This document shows, piece after piece, positions 46,896 through 58,596 of a DNA stretch of 60,000 nucleotides (its first letter is position 1; every line of letters starts with the position of its first letter). The position numbers were made by a program, and so were the translations under genes. The notes under the pieces are model-generated. The model searched no databases. It saw nothing but the letters and a program-made list of their open reading frames with translations, and had not been told where the DNA came from. Source of the stretch: Lingula anatina (taxonomy: Eukaryota > Brachiopoda > Lingulata > Lingulida > Lingulidae); assembly GCF_001039355.2 (NCBI RefSeq), contig NW_019774070.1:374001-434000 (forward strand), written 5' to 3'.

Positions 46896-47732
46896 ATGGC
46901 GTACACGGAGAGTAGGCAGCGTTTAGTCGTGCTTGGCTCGGGCAGAGTCGGAAAGACCTCCATAGTAACGCGCTTTCTCAAGGAGTCGTTCTCAGAGCAG
47001 TATAAAGAGACTATAGAGGACCTGCACTGCAAGGAATATATCATCGGATCGACGAGAATCAAAGTGGACATTCTGGACACGGCTGGATCGTGGTCATTTC
47101 CAGCCATGAGACGCTTGTCCATCTCTACAGCGGACGCCTTTCTCCTTGTCTACGCTTATGACAACAGTGACTCGTTTGAAGAGATAAAACACATCTGGGA
47201 ACAAATTAAAGAACAAAGAGAAAACTACCAAGATATTCCTATCTGTATATCAGGAAATAAAAGCGATATCACAGAGAACGATAGGGAGATTGAGGAGGAG
47301 ACTGTGCGAAACTGGGTGGAAAGTGAGGGATTACAAACCTTTCACATCCAAGTGTCAGCAAAAGAAAATACAGGGATTCTAGATATCTTCCAAATGCTCG
47401 TTGGTCAAGCGAAACTTCCTGAAGCTCAGCATTTGGACAAGTTATTAAAAATAAGACGAGCGAGCATGCAGTCCCTGCCCCCTGCTCACGATGATCATGT
47501 AGAGTTGATGGAGACCACCAAACCAAGCGGACGCCGAAAATTTAGCCTAGGAGTTTTGGCATTCGAAATGCCCCGCAGAGAAAAACGAAGCCATAGCGTG
47601 TTTGCACTCCCCAATTTTAAAAAAGAGACAACTGTCCCTGGCAGTGCCACATGCAACACGGAAGGACAGCCTATAAGGACTAAAATTAAGATTCCAAAAG
47701 GAGCGTCGAAAAAAGACTGCATCATTTCATAA
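46896..47732 (+). CDS. Ras-family small GTPase, Ras-dva/RASD-like (paralog B)
   Basis: Intronless, 278 aa, with a near-ideal Kozak context (GCCATGG). Motifs: G1 GSGRVGKT (14-21), effector YKETIEDLH, G3 DTAGS (61-65, Ser for Gln61), G4 NKSD (121-124), G5 SAK (154-156). The tail is basic and Ser-rich and ends CIIS, a typical farnesylation CaaX box. It aligns without gaps to paralog A over the first 156 residues, sharing stretches such as FPAMRRLSIST and PEAQHLD, while the tails diverge. Same strand, 12.3 kb downstream: a local gene duplication. Intact G4 and G5 predict normal guanine-nucleotide binding. The missing Gln61 predicts slow intrinsic hydrolysis, as in RASD-type proteins. Confidence 0.9.
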   Translation: MAYTESRQRLVVLGSGRVGKTSIVTRFLKESFSEQYKETIEDLHCKEYIIGSTRIKVDILDTAGSWSFPAMRRLSISTADAFLLVYAYDNSDSFEEIKHIWEQIKEQRENYQDIPICISGNKSDITENDREIEEETVRNWVESEGLQTFHIQVSAKENTGILDIFQMLVGQAKLPEAQHLDKLLKIRRASMQSLPPAHDDHVELMETTKPSGRRKFSLGVLAFEMPRREKRSHSVFALPNFKKETTVPGSATCNTEGQPIRTKIKIPKGASKKDCIIS

Positions 47733-48101
47733 TTACAGGAAATTAAAAGGCATTTATTTAACATGGACAGAGAAAACAATGACTGTTATCTTGCTTATCG
47801 ATTGCAGTGATTATTGCGGGATATTCATAAAGTGAAAATTACTCATTCTGTGTTTGTGCAAATACATACACTAACATGTGAACTACACGTTCATCTTCAG
47901 TAACATAAGGTCACTTTAGTGCATTCTTAGCTATTTTCTTAAATACAGCTTGAAGAATAATTATGTATTAATTGTCTTTTTTTTCAAAATTATCAAATAC
48001 TACTTCCAGGTATGTTTGTTGAGGAAAGTCCTTTAGACGGATATGTTAAGTCGATTGTAGTTTCGGTCCAGATATATGAATGTACACTTAGCCTTGGTCC
48101 G

Positions 48102-48102
48102 N
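48102..48102. other. Undetermined base (N)
   Basis: Single ambiguous base in non-coding sequence. The only one noticed in the window. Confidence 0.99.
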
Positions 48103-50623
48103 ATTTTTGCTCTTATCACTTTATGCTATATTTTTCTTCACTGTAAATTCATTCAGTACTGTGTCAGGTCAGACAGCAATGCTTTGCATGGAACTAAATT
48201 AATAATGAGAGATTTCGTCAACGGACGTATATGTTGTTCAAAGATATGAATCTGGCAGGTATGAAATGCTGAAGATAACAGCGTATACTGTTTCCCCAGG
48301 TCTTTAGGATAGATTTAATTACAATGTCTGGTGGTAATTGGTTACCCAAGTGCTGGAGGTGTAACGATATATCTTGCAGATAAGAACTGAGGGAGCAAAG
48401 GAAGTATGGAAATTGATGTATATATGTTTAATACATGGCTGTAGGGAGCTTCTTTTCACAGATCAAGTAGTTGCAATTTCGTTATGCATGCCGGCCCCCT
48501 CCCCACAGCCCGTTTTATCAAAGATTACAGTTCAATAGACCGCAAAATAGATAACTATCTAACTACATGTAACTAACTAACTAATTAACTAACTTTAGAA
48601 ATAAATAGTTATTCAAGAGGCCAAGAAGTAAATAAATAAATAAATTAATTAATTGATTAATGCACTGAATCACACCATAAGTTTGGACTGACTACTTACG
48701 TCACCACATGACAGGTTGTCAAGAATTGATGTCTTACTGTCTTCATGTGATATCGTAATTAGACAGATTTCCACCTTCTTTCCCTGAAGCTCTCTCGTTT
48801 CCGAAGCGTTTATTTAAGGGATTATTTCTCTTTGCGCGTCTTAATGATGTATTGTACTGGCATACATTATATAAAGCTTGCTATGCTCCGGTACTAGTAT
48901 ACGACTTGATATTTTTACGTGTCGGGAATAAACATGTCGATTCATTTTCAGATTTTTTGATTTAAGGACAAAAACTTTAACAAAACAAGTCTTATAACGT
49001 AGATGCATCATCACGCTTTGGATTTAAAAAAAAATGCTCCTCGTTCACTGGTAGGTGTTACACAAATAATTTTGGAAATAACGACTGGGGGTTTCATCCA
49101 AAATATATTATAAGTAGCTGTACGTGGCGAACTAGAGCTTTTCCCTTGAGCACTAAAATCTAAATAAGAGCCAATATACTTTACATGTTCTCAGTTTAAA
49201 ACAACACGAGTTTGGACTGAAGATATCTTTATTCCAACACCGCTAATGCTACTTCTGACATTGTAAACTAAATATACTACATTAGGAGGCCCCGTGTCTT
49301 TGGCACGAAACTGCTAAAATACCAAGGGGATTCTTAAAAGCATGCAACGTTTATTTAGCAAAAATGCACTTTCCTGGAAATTTCAGCATTTTTTCTTATT
49401 ACTAAGGAATACCCTACCCAAAATCGTTGACTAAATTATACTCCACACGCATAAAACGTTTTGTAAAAGTATTGGGTACAGTGTGCTACAGTGTGGTAAA
49501 TATCTGTAAATGTACTTTATACCTGTGCCAGTAGCGTGCCATTATTTGTCTTCAGAAATGCTTCTTTTGTATCCGACTTTTTTTTATTAAATCGCATTTT
49601 GCATCTTAATCCGACCAACCAATCACATGCTGTCGCTGTGTCCTTAATTGTAAATAAAAAACAAGGAACTTTAACCTTTTCCTAATAAGTTGATTACAAT
49701 GAGCACTTTCTTGAAAAACATCTTGCGAAATAAATGTGCATCATGCATTCACACATGAATCAGGTTTACATCTCGAAATTGGTGAACGGATCAATATCTT
49801 GGCATTTTGTCAGGGCTTTACTATCTCGTTCACCTGTCATTTATTAAAGATTTTCTAAGCTTAAGCTGACATTTTTTTATCCTAATGGGCTTAGCCGCAG
49901 TGTGACCTTGCATTTATGTGATTCATATGTAAATGCTTTAATCCTGTGAATTTTTAACACTTTGCTGATGCATCGAATGTTTTTAGTTTCACTACGTGCA
50001 TTGCCGTGTTACATGTTCCACCCCCATCTCATTAGCGATTCCTCTACACGGTTAAAAATGATTGCTTTATTTCACCCAGAAACCAAGAAAACTCTACAGA
50101 CAAGTACATTGCATTATATGGCGCTAATTTAATGTAGGTATAATTCCACAGACTCAGCTTGCCCAGTACTGTATACATACCACAGTATGTACTGCACGAC
50201 AGGCTCTTTATCTTTATTATGTTAATGAATGTTAATAATACAGTTTCGCTCTTAGACAAAGCTTCGTTGGGTAGTCTCTAAGCTATACCGACCACATAAG
50301 TCATTTGTCCGCCAGTTACATAATATAATATATTTGGGATGGTTGATATCGTTGAAAGTTCTCTGGAAATTCAGTTAACTTTTGTTATAGATGATGTTTA
50401 TGATGTAATAGAAGAAGTTAATAGATGCAATGATTACATTACTGATAATCCTTTGGAATTTAAGATATCTACATGTAAGTTGTTGTGAAGACACGTGGGA
50501 ATTAAGCTTGCAATTTAACTCGTGGAAATAAAGCTGGCCATTAAAAAAAATAAGTTGTCATCACGCCGTTGGAAAAATTAAACAATGCAAATTATAAAAG
50601 GTAATGTGAAATAACACTTTCAT

Positions 50624-50650
50624 GAGAGAGAGAGAGAGAGAGAGAGAGAG
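50624..50650. repeat. (GA)n microsatellite
   Basis: About 13 units. Confidence 0.95.
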
Positions 50651-50713
50651 CACACTATTATTCAATTCATTTTCATATGGGCCATACCCCGTTGGCCAAG
50701 AAAATGCTGCAAA

Positions 50714-50715
<2 letters not shown>

Positions 50716-50769
<54 letters not shown>
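50716..50769. repeat. (TAA)n microsatellite
   Basis: About 18 perfect units; an imperfect (TAA)n array also lies at 51728-51774. Confidence 0.95.
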
Positions 50770-51515
50770 CGGTATACGTGAGCATTAGTTCCCTTAACCA
50801 GAAAACAGATTGCGATAGAGGAGAAAGAATAGCAGTCAGCGTTGTTATTCCGCTTTGCTGAAGCTGTGCGTTTTATTGGTGGAGGCGAGATCCGAGAAAA
50901 ATTTTAATACCATGAAATCGAACATAGCTACGGTCGTGGCTGGGAGTTTCAACTTATGATTTTCTCGTCACAAGATTTTTTTCAAACAAGCAACTACTGA
51001 AAATTATAAAAACAAGATTTTTTCTGTTCTAGCGCCCGTCTGCCGTCCTTTTATGGGTGCGTGTAGGGAGGGGCAGGTCACGTGACATCCACTCGAGGCC
51101 GATACAGCTATTTACAGTGTTGACAAAACGGGATGTCATTTGATCTGGAGTTAGTTTAGTCGTATGTGACCGTCGATAATACCCCACTTTAAAGAAACAC
51201 TGCTCCTAGACCAGTAAAAGAGCGCCTGAAAGTAATCAATACCGAACCGGAGTTTGGTAATATTGCACATAATTAAGGTGAGCCGTTTTAAAGGTTTTTT
51301 CAAAATTTTCTTCTAAGTGGAGTATTACATCATTCTTTTACTTAAAAAATCCAACTAGATTTAAACCTTTTGGTAAAAGATATTAATTTTCTTTAATCAT
51401 TTTATGATGAGCATACTTTTTTTTCAAAAATGAAAACTACGACCGGCTCATGTGCAATATAAAGTGTTTTAATTGTGTTTTGAAAAAAAATAATTTAAAA
51501 AAAATGTACCATTGC

Positions 51516-51516
<1 letters not shown>

Positions 51517-51547
<31 letters not shown>
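51517..51547. repeat. Poly-A tract
   Basis: 31 consecutive A. Confidence 0.95.
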
Positions 51548-51549
<2 letters not shown>

Positions 51550-52506
51550 TGTTTACCCATAACTATCACCGTGGGCTCGAAAGTCTGACGAAAATTGCCA
51601 GATGCCTTCTACCTTATTATGTTTAACTTTTCGAAATGGCTTTTGAAGAACTGGAAGCGTATTATCGATTAGTTTTCATTGGATGGATAAAATCAATTTA
51701 CTCTTCTTATTATTTTAGTTACTTCAAAATAATAATAATAATAATAATTATAATAGTAATAATAATAGTAATAATGAGAAGAAGAAGAAAAAGAAGAAAA
51801 TAACAACAACACCACCGATAAAACAACTAGAAAAAAAGTCAAAGAATAGCAACAAAAACAAGATCCTATCATATGATGAAATTTACCTCTATCAAAAGTA
51901 TTTTGGTATGATACATATATCTCAACAATGTCTCCCATTAAAACTATGCTGCCGCTGTTACTGAGTTGCACGCGCCCTTTGCTCGTCTAAACTTGACATT
52001 TAGGAGGGGTAAGAGTAGGAGTGGTTGGCAAACAATTAACTTGCCCTTGTTTGCCCAGTATCACGGTTTAATAGAAACGCTCCATATATTAATGATAATC
52101 CACTGGAAACATAACTAACTTAAATGGAGTATACTGTGCTTCAGCTGAAACTTCCAAGGCCACACTCCCTGTTTGAGAGCGGCAACACATTAACTACCCA
52201 GCGTGCCAAAATACTGACTCCACAGGACTAGAACACATATATTGATAAGTATGGTAAGGTTAGATCCTCAGCAATACCTGAAATGAAAACGTGTGTCGAA
52301 TACTGAGCTATTTAATCGTACTGAAAGTGGTCATTTATTTGCTATCTCTCCACATGTAAAATATCGAGTTTGCACGGGAATCTCAATCTCGCCATTACCA
52401 ATAGATACCACCATATTCTTCATCAGCTAACACATTGTATATTTTTTCACTAGACATTTACCGCAGGCTTATATTTTCTCTTATTTACCCCTGATTTTTG
52501 GGCTCA

Positions 52507-52710
52507 TAGATCGACTCAACTCCTAGGGGACTCTCACTGAATGCAATCAGATCAACAGATAAACACGCCTCCTTGAGTAATATACGGAAAAGCTGGTGAT
52601 TATACCAGTAAGTTTGAAACAAAAGGAGTCGTGTTAATCTGATTGCATTCAGCAAGAGTCCCCGCGGAGTTGGATTGATCTACCTAAAACGATGGTTTCA
52701 GTGGGAACGA
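52507..52710. repeat. Copy of the GATCGATC-type MITE family
   Basis: Left arm 52507-52575 (GATCGACTCAACTCC, CTCACTGAATGCAATCAGAT, CACGCCTCCTTGAG) and right arm 52623-52683 in inverse (GGAGTCGTGTTAATCTGATT, GCATTCAGCAAGAGTCCCCG). The right end runs on through CGATGGTTTCAGTGGGAA, which matches the inverse of 42079-42096. Confidence 0.8.
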
Positions 52711-53901
52711 CACCTCTGTGTAATTTGAGGCAAATAATAAGAGGGCAGATAAATGTTAAACATATTAGAATTAATAATTCACAGAAAGAAGAATTCTTAT
52801 ACCAGGATCGTAAGTTAAACGTTGGCTTTACCAACCGGAAGATCACATCCCTCTTAATCGTTGTTGTAAATGAGCGGGTTGCAGTTATTAGCAGTATTCA
52901 TTATCTGATATTAACAGTCACCCTTCGTAGTCACAGGCAGCTGTCACAGCCAACGTGCTGTGTAAGTTCACTCAGTTCAGGAAGAATTGATTGGATTATA
53001 CTTTTTTATACATATAAAAGACGCGGGTAACTATTTAAACAGAGAAGAGCAAAATTATCGATACCAATTTTCAAAATTAAAAAGTGAGCATCATCTACCA
53101 GTATATACAGTTCTGATAGTAGCAACATAATAATACATGAAGTTTTTCAATGCAGACAATGAGCCTATTATCATGCCTCACCCTTTGAATAGTTCTGCAC
53201 AATTTAAATAGTTACTCACTCCAAAAACAAACATGAACTGGGACAAACCGAAGAGGCAGGTTTAAAAACGTTAGGCAACATATTGTTTAGTTAATAAAAT
53301 ACCTTGAGTAGGAAAATGTAAAATTTTGTGCATGCATAGTACATCATGTTACTTTGCTTCTGTATAATAAAATATGATAACCTGCATTAAATACTTCACA
53401 AATGCTGGTAACTGGGCGTCACTTAACTTAATTGTACCATATGCGCGTCCCGACATTTGTCGTCATAAGTATAGTCTCCTGGACAAGTTAGCTTTTATTT
53501 TCTTCTATTTGATTCTATGTATGATTTTTAAATGTATTTCAGGAAATTGCCACCACTTTCATGAACAATTGCGTGTTGTTGCTTTTCTGGTATCTGATGA
53601 AAGGTTTATAAATCAAGAAACAAGAGTAGGATGATCTTTTTAAGGCATTTAGAACGAATTTCTGTATCTCCGACACATAATTATGAAATACTGTAAACAA
53701 AGACTCATAAGACAACATCACGTACAAACCATGATAACATTGTTCATGATAGCCTACATATGGAATGTTAACAGTGGTTGCACCTCCTCTCCTTTCCCTT
53801 TATTTTGTATTAAGTACTTGGTAGGCTCGTAACTGAGCCTCAGTGTTTCGGTCGTTTCTATGTGTCATAGGGATTTTGTCCTTCTAATTGAGTTACACGG
53901 T

Positions 53902-53963
53902 GTATATATGTGTTTCTACTTTGGATTTGCGGGCTATACGACGTATATATGTGTTTCTACTTT
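53902..53963. repeat. Tandem duplication, period 41
   Basis: GTATATATGTGTTTCTACTT occurs at 53902 and 53943. Confidence 0.85.
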
Positions 53964-54318
53964 GCATTGAAAAATCCAGAAGCGAAGTGCTGTAATCTGA
54001 GCAAAGTGGTCGCCGTTACGTCAGAGTCTTACCTCAAACGGGGGATCGTTACGTCATCACTGTTTCACGGCGTCTCGTGTGATTGGTGTTTTTGCTTCAG
54101 GTTTTACGTCTTTTGTCTGGGTTTGGCGACTTCTTGGTGCACAAAATTCGACACACATTAACCATGTAAAATATTTTCTTTTTCTGTTACAACATGAATC
54201 AATGTAATGCCACGTGATTTTAATCCTTAATGTGGGTCCTGCATTTGCCATAATTCAACTCTTTGACTGAACCAATTAGAACAGAATTCAAAATATGTTT
54301 TATCATTTTCAGAAAGTT

Positions 54319-56123
54319 ATGGCGTCTACCCGAAGGCGAAGGTGTTACTCCATGGGATCCTTTCTTGTACTAGCCATATATTTCACATCTAAAGCTACCT
54401 TTGAGATGACGAAAGATTTAGTGAGAGATGATATTGCATATACCAAAAGCCAGCTGCAGAAACTTGAAATTAGTCAGCAAATAGATCTTGCAAATCGCCA
54501 TATTGCTCTAACATCAAATACTACCATGAAATACAAACACCCAAGGCCAAGCTGCTGGAAGTTACTAGAGGGAGATAAACGAGAAATTGAGAAAGTCAAA
54601 ATGGCTGCCATATCACCAAAACGCAGCGCTATCGCGGATGTGGATTTTATTAATTTAACAAGAAATTGTCTTCAATTCCAAGAAAATCGTGGATATATCA
54701 TGAATTCTTCAGACTTGGAAAAAAGTTTTCCGATAGCCTTTAGTATTTTAGTATATAAAAATGCTCATCAGACCGAGCGTTTGCTGCGGGCTATTTACAG
54801 ACCTCAAAATATTTATTGTATACACGTGGACGCGAAATCCCCAATTATTCTTCAACGGGCTTTGCGCAGTATAGCCAGTTGCTTTGACAACGTATTTCTT
54901 GCATCAAAATTAGAAAATGTTATTTATGCAGGTTTTCCTCGGTTGCAGGCAGAATTAAACTGTATGAGGGATGCCATGCATAGACGAGAGAAGTGGAAAT
55001 ATTACATTAATTTGGCCAGTCAGTCTTTCCCGCTGAGAACTAATTTAGAAATGGTAGAGATATTGAAACTATACAATGGTGCTAACGACATTGAAGGCAT
55101 AACAGGAAGTCGACTGGAACTAGTTAAGAACAGATTCAGGAGAAGTTGGGAGGTGGTGCATGAAAACGGAAATACGAAGCTTAAAATTACTGACAAATTA
55201 AAGGACCACCCTCCATTTAACATCAGTATTGTTCGAGGAAGCGCTTATGGTATATTTAGCAGGGCGTTTGTGGACTATATTTTGAATGATCCCGCTGCCC
55301 GGGCGCTGCTTGACTGGTCACGTGATACGTACAGCCCAGACGAGCACTACTGGGCCACCCTCCACCACCTCCAGATCAACCCTCAACTAAACACTCCAGG
55401 CGGATACACAGGTTAGTTATGAATCAGAGTTTTTTGGAACAAATATATGTTTCGTTAGTCAGAGTGATGAAGTGATGTTTATATAAATGTCTGTATGTAT
55501 AAAATAGAAAAGACTAACTCTGCTCCACCTCAACAGGTGCTTTTTTGAAAATAAAAATAAGAATAAAAAACGGTGTTACATGTACATGTATATCACCCTG
55601 CCTACTTCAGCACGACCCCGCCCTTAGCCAACCCTAGACTTTTTTACAGACCGAAAAGAAAAAATCCACACCACAGTCCACCTCCCTGTTTACCAATTTT
55701 TGTTTAATTTAATGTCGTTAAGATACTGGTGTACTCCCAGTCTATACTATCATCTGAGGCATTCCCGCTTATCTGCTCAAAATGAAGCATACATCATTAT
55801 GGCATATTGTATAACATTTTATCAATAATATAAATTTCTTTCTTTTTTCAGGAAAGCCAGATAACAAACCCTGGCTTGCGGTATGGGCTGCCTGGGGTGG
55901 TGTAGACCCTTGCAATGGGCGCTGGCAGAGGGGCGTGTGCGTTCTTGGCGTTGGAGACCTTCATCGCCTTGTCACACGAAAAGAGTTCTTCGTCAACAAG
56001 TTTCTTGATGATTTTGAACCCGAGGCTTTGGACTGCGCCGAAGAATGGATTCACGCTAGAGCCTTGTCCGCTTTGCCAATGGACTTGGGTTTTTACCAAA
56101 CGTTGCCGTTTTTAAACCGATAG
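54319..56123 (+). CDS. GT14 beta-1,6-N-acetylglucosaminyltransferase (core-2/I-branching, GCNT-like)
   Basis: CDS join(54319..55411, 55852..56123), 454 aa, close to the 400-450 aa usual for GCNT enzymes. Transfers GlcNAc from UDP-GlcNAc in beta-1,6 linkage to O-glycan core 1 or poly-lactosamine, in the Golgi. Seen: short RRRR cytoplasmic tail, signal-anchor (about residues 10-27), a stem with NTT/NLT/NSS sequons, then the branching domain (PIAFSILVYKNAHQTERLLR, YCIHVDAKSP, YYINLASQSFPL, IVRGSAYGIFSRAFVDYIL). SPDEHYWATL near residue 342 holds the Glu that acts as catalytic base in mouse C2GnT. A phase-1 intron (donor GTTAGT, acceptor CTTTTTTCAG) precedes the last exon. Start: an in-frame ATG at 54295 exists, but ATTTTCAG just after it looks like a 3' splice site, so the ATG at 54319 is preferred and a 5' non-coding exon is likely. 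Acceptor specificity cannot be told. Confidence 0.9.
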
Positions 56124-56171
56124 CATTTAAAATATATACATGTATATTCAGCAAGTTCGTGCAAAATATGG

Positions 56172-56177
56172 AATAAA
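56172..56177 (+). terminator. Candidate polyadenylation signal (AATAAA)
   Basis: About 50 nt past the GCNT-like stop codon. Confidence 0.5.
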
Positions 56178-58102
56178 GGAAGATAATTTCATGACAAAGA
56201 CGACACAAAGAAACTATTGAAGTCACTATTGAATTACATGTTTAGGTTCCGTCTTCCTAAAACGTTTCCCAGAACACGCTGAACATAGAAAGCGTGGGGA
56301 TATAGTGCAGAACGTTTTTGTATTACGCAGAAGGTAAGGTGAAGTTGGTAAAGTGTTGCCAGAGTAACACAATTCTGTTTGACATTTTAGTAAAGAACTG
56401 CGCACAAAAACAGCAGGAAAGCAAATTTTAAACTAAGAGATTGCGAGGATTAGAACGACGTTGTATTTAGATAAGGTTAAAAAAAATGTGCCGTTTTTTA
56501 TATCAATCGTTTACCACCGGGATAACACACCTCATGTGCATTTTTTTTTACAAATCCAGTAGTTTTTCTTGGAGACGTACTGTTTTCGTAGTTATAAGAG
56601 GCTCAACGTGCGATCACATCAGGGCTAGCATAGACCGTAATTGGACTGATTGACATCACCGGATTGGCCGCATGAAATCTAACGTACAAGGTTGGTCGCC
56701 AAGTAATCTTTGTCATAAATAAGTCTAGGTCGGACATGATAGGCATTCTGCTTATACAAACTTCATACAAAACATGACTTGAACGTGTCTTGTATTCAAT
56801 CTCAACCATGAGGTAATCACACATTGTTTATTGAATAATTGCCAGTTATCCAAATGTTATGTTTTTCAGCTTGATGTTAATTGGGCGTAGCACAAATAAA
56901 GGCCAAAGAGGTTTTTTCACTCTGTTCAACTTCGGTGACGTCAGTTAAAGGCAATAAAGTGCGTTAGACTTGTACAGAAACAATTTCCCAGTCATCACCA
57001 AGGTTTATCCTTTCCGTGGAGAAAATGGCGATCTATGTAGCATTTTTAAGCTTTCTAATTTCATGGTCACGAGTGCAATGACTATTCATCTTCTTTGGGT
57101 CATATATCAGAAACTTAGAACTCAGAATCTGATTTTACTATTAGTTTAGGATAGAGTATAGTTTTCCAGAAAAAATATATTTTTTGCTGTTTAAAGATTA
57201 TATGCTGCGACTTTAGCGTCCGCAGTAAAATGCTCAAGAGGAACCCACGCGCATGTCGGTGCTTCACCTGGGGTTAATATTTCAGATAATAACCCAAAAA
57301 ATAAACGCTGTTGTGTGTAAGTGTCCACACGTGCGTTTTAGCCATTTATTTGCACCTAAATCCTATAAGCTAAAATACTTATATACATGAACATATATAC
57401 CTAAACATATATACCTAAACATCATTCGGAGACATGGGTTTTTAATCAAAATGATCCGTGGTGATGAAAATACATGTAGTTTCCATCACCGTCTTACAAA
57501 GGAGAAATGAATCAATGCTATCAAGGAGGTATCTCATACACCTTGATGTTATTGAGGAGTTTTAATATCTCAAAGAGAGAAGGGTCAATTTATTTATTCA
57601 ATTACGTGTGCCACGTGCAGAAATTAATATCCTCGTTTATTTAGGAAATGTACATTACAAGTTCCGTAGTCTGAGGTGAATCTAAATAATAAACCTAACT
57701 TTAGGAAAATTTGATTTTCTATCAAAATATTGAGCTAATTGATTAACAGAGACTTGGTTTATTCTCTTCATGTCTTTAATCAGCAGAGGTGTTTGTTATT
57801 CCCGATAGCGCATCGCGAAATGAAGACGATGTACGTGTTTAGTGCTCGATGCTGGGCTTCATCACCCACAGCTTAAGCAATAAACATTCTTGATATTTTG
57901 CATCTCCAAACGCAGAGGCAATTGATCCTCCCTAGATTGACTTCGTGTCAATTTGTAATACCAGAAATAATTCTGTGAATGGTTTCAGAAATGTTTGCTT
58001 CACAGATATCTCCACTGCCACTTTACAGAATATAATTTTCAAAACACAACGATGTGCATTTCTAAGGTGAAGCAGGTTTAGGAGTACATGTACATGTACG
58101 GG
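56178..58102. other. Convergent intergenic region
   Basis: The GCNT-like and CD225-like genes point at each other across this stretch, so it should hold both 3' UTR ends. No gene or notable repeat seen apart from a repeated ATATACCTAAACAT at 57396-57422. Confidence 0.5.
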
Positions 58103-58594
58103 CTAGCCGTGTCCATGATCTTTGCTTCTCAAAGTCCACATGTACAAAAACAATATCGTAATCACCATCGTCATCACCATTCCCACCATACTGAGAACAA
58201 GTGATATATTGGCCCTCCTTTTCCCTTTCTCATCTTCGCCATTTTTGTACTCGAGCGCCGAAAACATGGAGGAGACAACAGCAGCGAGTCCCAGTGGAAA
58301 GTTCAAACATATGCATACAACGACGGCTAAACCTAAATAAGTTTGTGGAAGATCTTGTTTTTCCTCTTCCTCGGAAGACTCAGATGGTGCTATGTGCCCG
58401 TCATCGTCGTCAAATAAGGGAGAAAATCCTTCACCGACCTTTCGTGGTTGTTTCACCAATGCTGGCGACAGAGGGGACGGTTTGAAGCTTATCTTACTGT
58501 GCTGGTATGGCGGGAGACTCGCTGTTTGACCTCTGCCAACAATCGTCTGAGGCAACGCAGACGACATCCTTTTGGCTCGAGAACGATCTCTTAA
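58103..58594 (-). CDS. CD225/dispanin-like two-pass membrane protein (last exon)
   Basis: The exon starts after acceptor TCTTATTTCAG (58595-58596). The first ATG in it (58567) gives 154 aa. The frame is open from the acceptor on, so translation could also begin in an unseen upstream exon. Residues 1-70: Pro/Ser-rich, then an acidic patch (DDDD, SSEEEE). Then YLGLAVVVCICLNFPLGLAA (first hydrophobic segment, about 77-100) with a Cys-x-Cys and PLG as in CD225 domains, a charged loop (EYKNGEDEKGKRRA) and a second membrane segment (about 121-143). The layout matches dispanins such as IFITM, PRRT and SynDIG proteins, which act in membrane fusion control or receptor trafficking. The exact subfamily is not clear and antiviral function should not be assumed. 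Confidence 0.68.
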   Translation of the reverse strand, partial: LRDRSRAKRMSSALPQTIVGRGQTASLPPYQHSKISFKPSPLSPALVKQPRKVGEGFSPLFDDDDGHIAPSESSEEEEKQDLPQTYLGLAVVVCICLNFPLGLAAVVSSMFSALEYKNGEDEKGKRRANISLVLSMVGMVMTMVITILFLYMWTLRSKDHGHG

Positions 58595-58596
58595 CT

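Larger units (their letters stand above)
47733..54312. other. Spacer between GTPase B and GCNT-like gene
   Basis: Holds one undetermined base (48102), (GA)n, two (TAA)n arrays, a poly-A run, a MITE copy at 52.5 kb and a 41-bp-period duplication at 53902-53963. A 5' non-coding exon of the GCNT-like gene probably lies near its right end. No other gene recognised. Confidence 0.5.
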
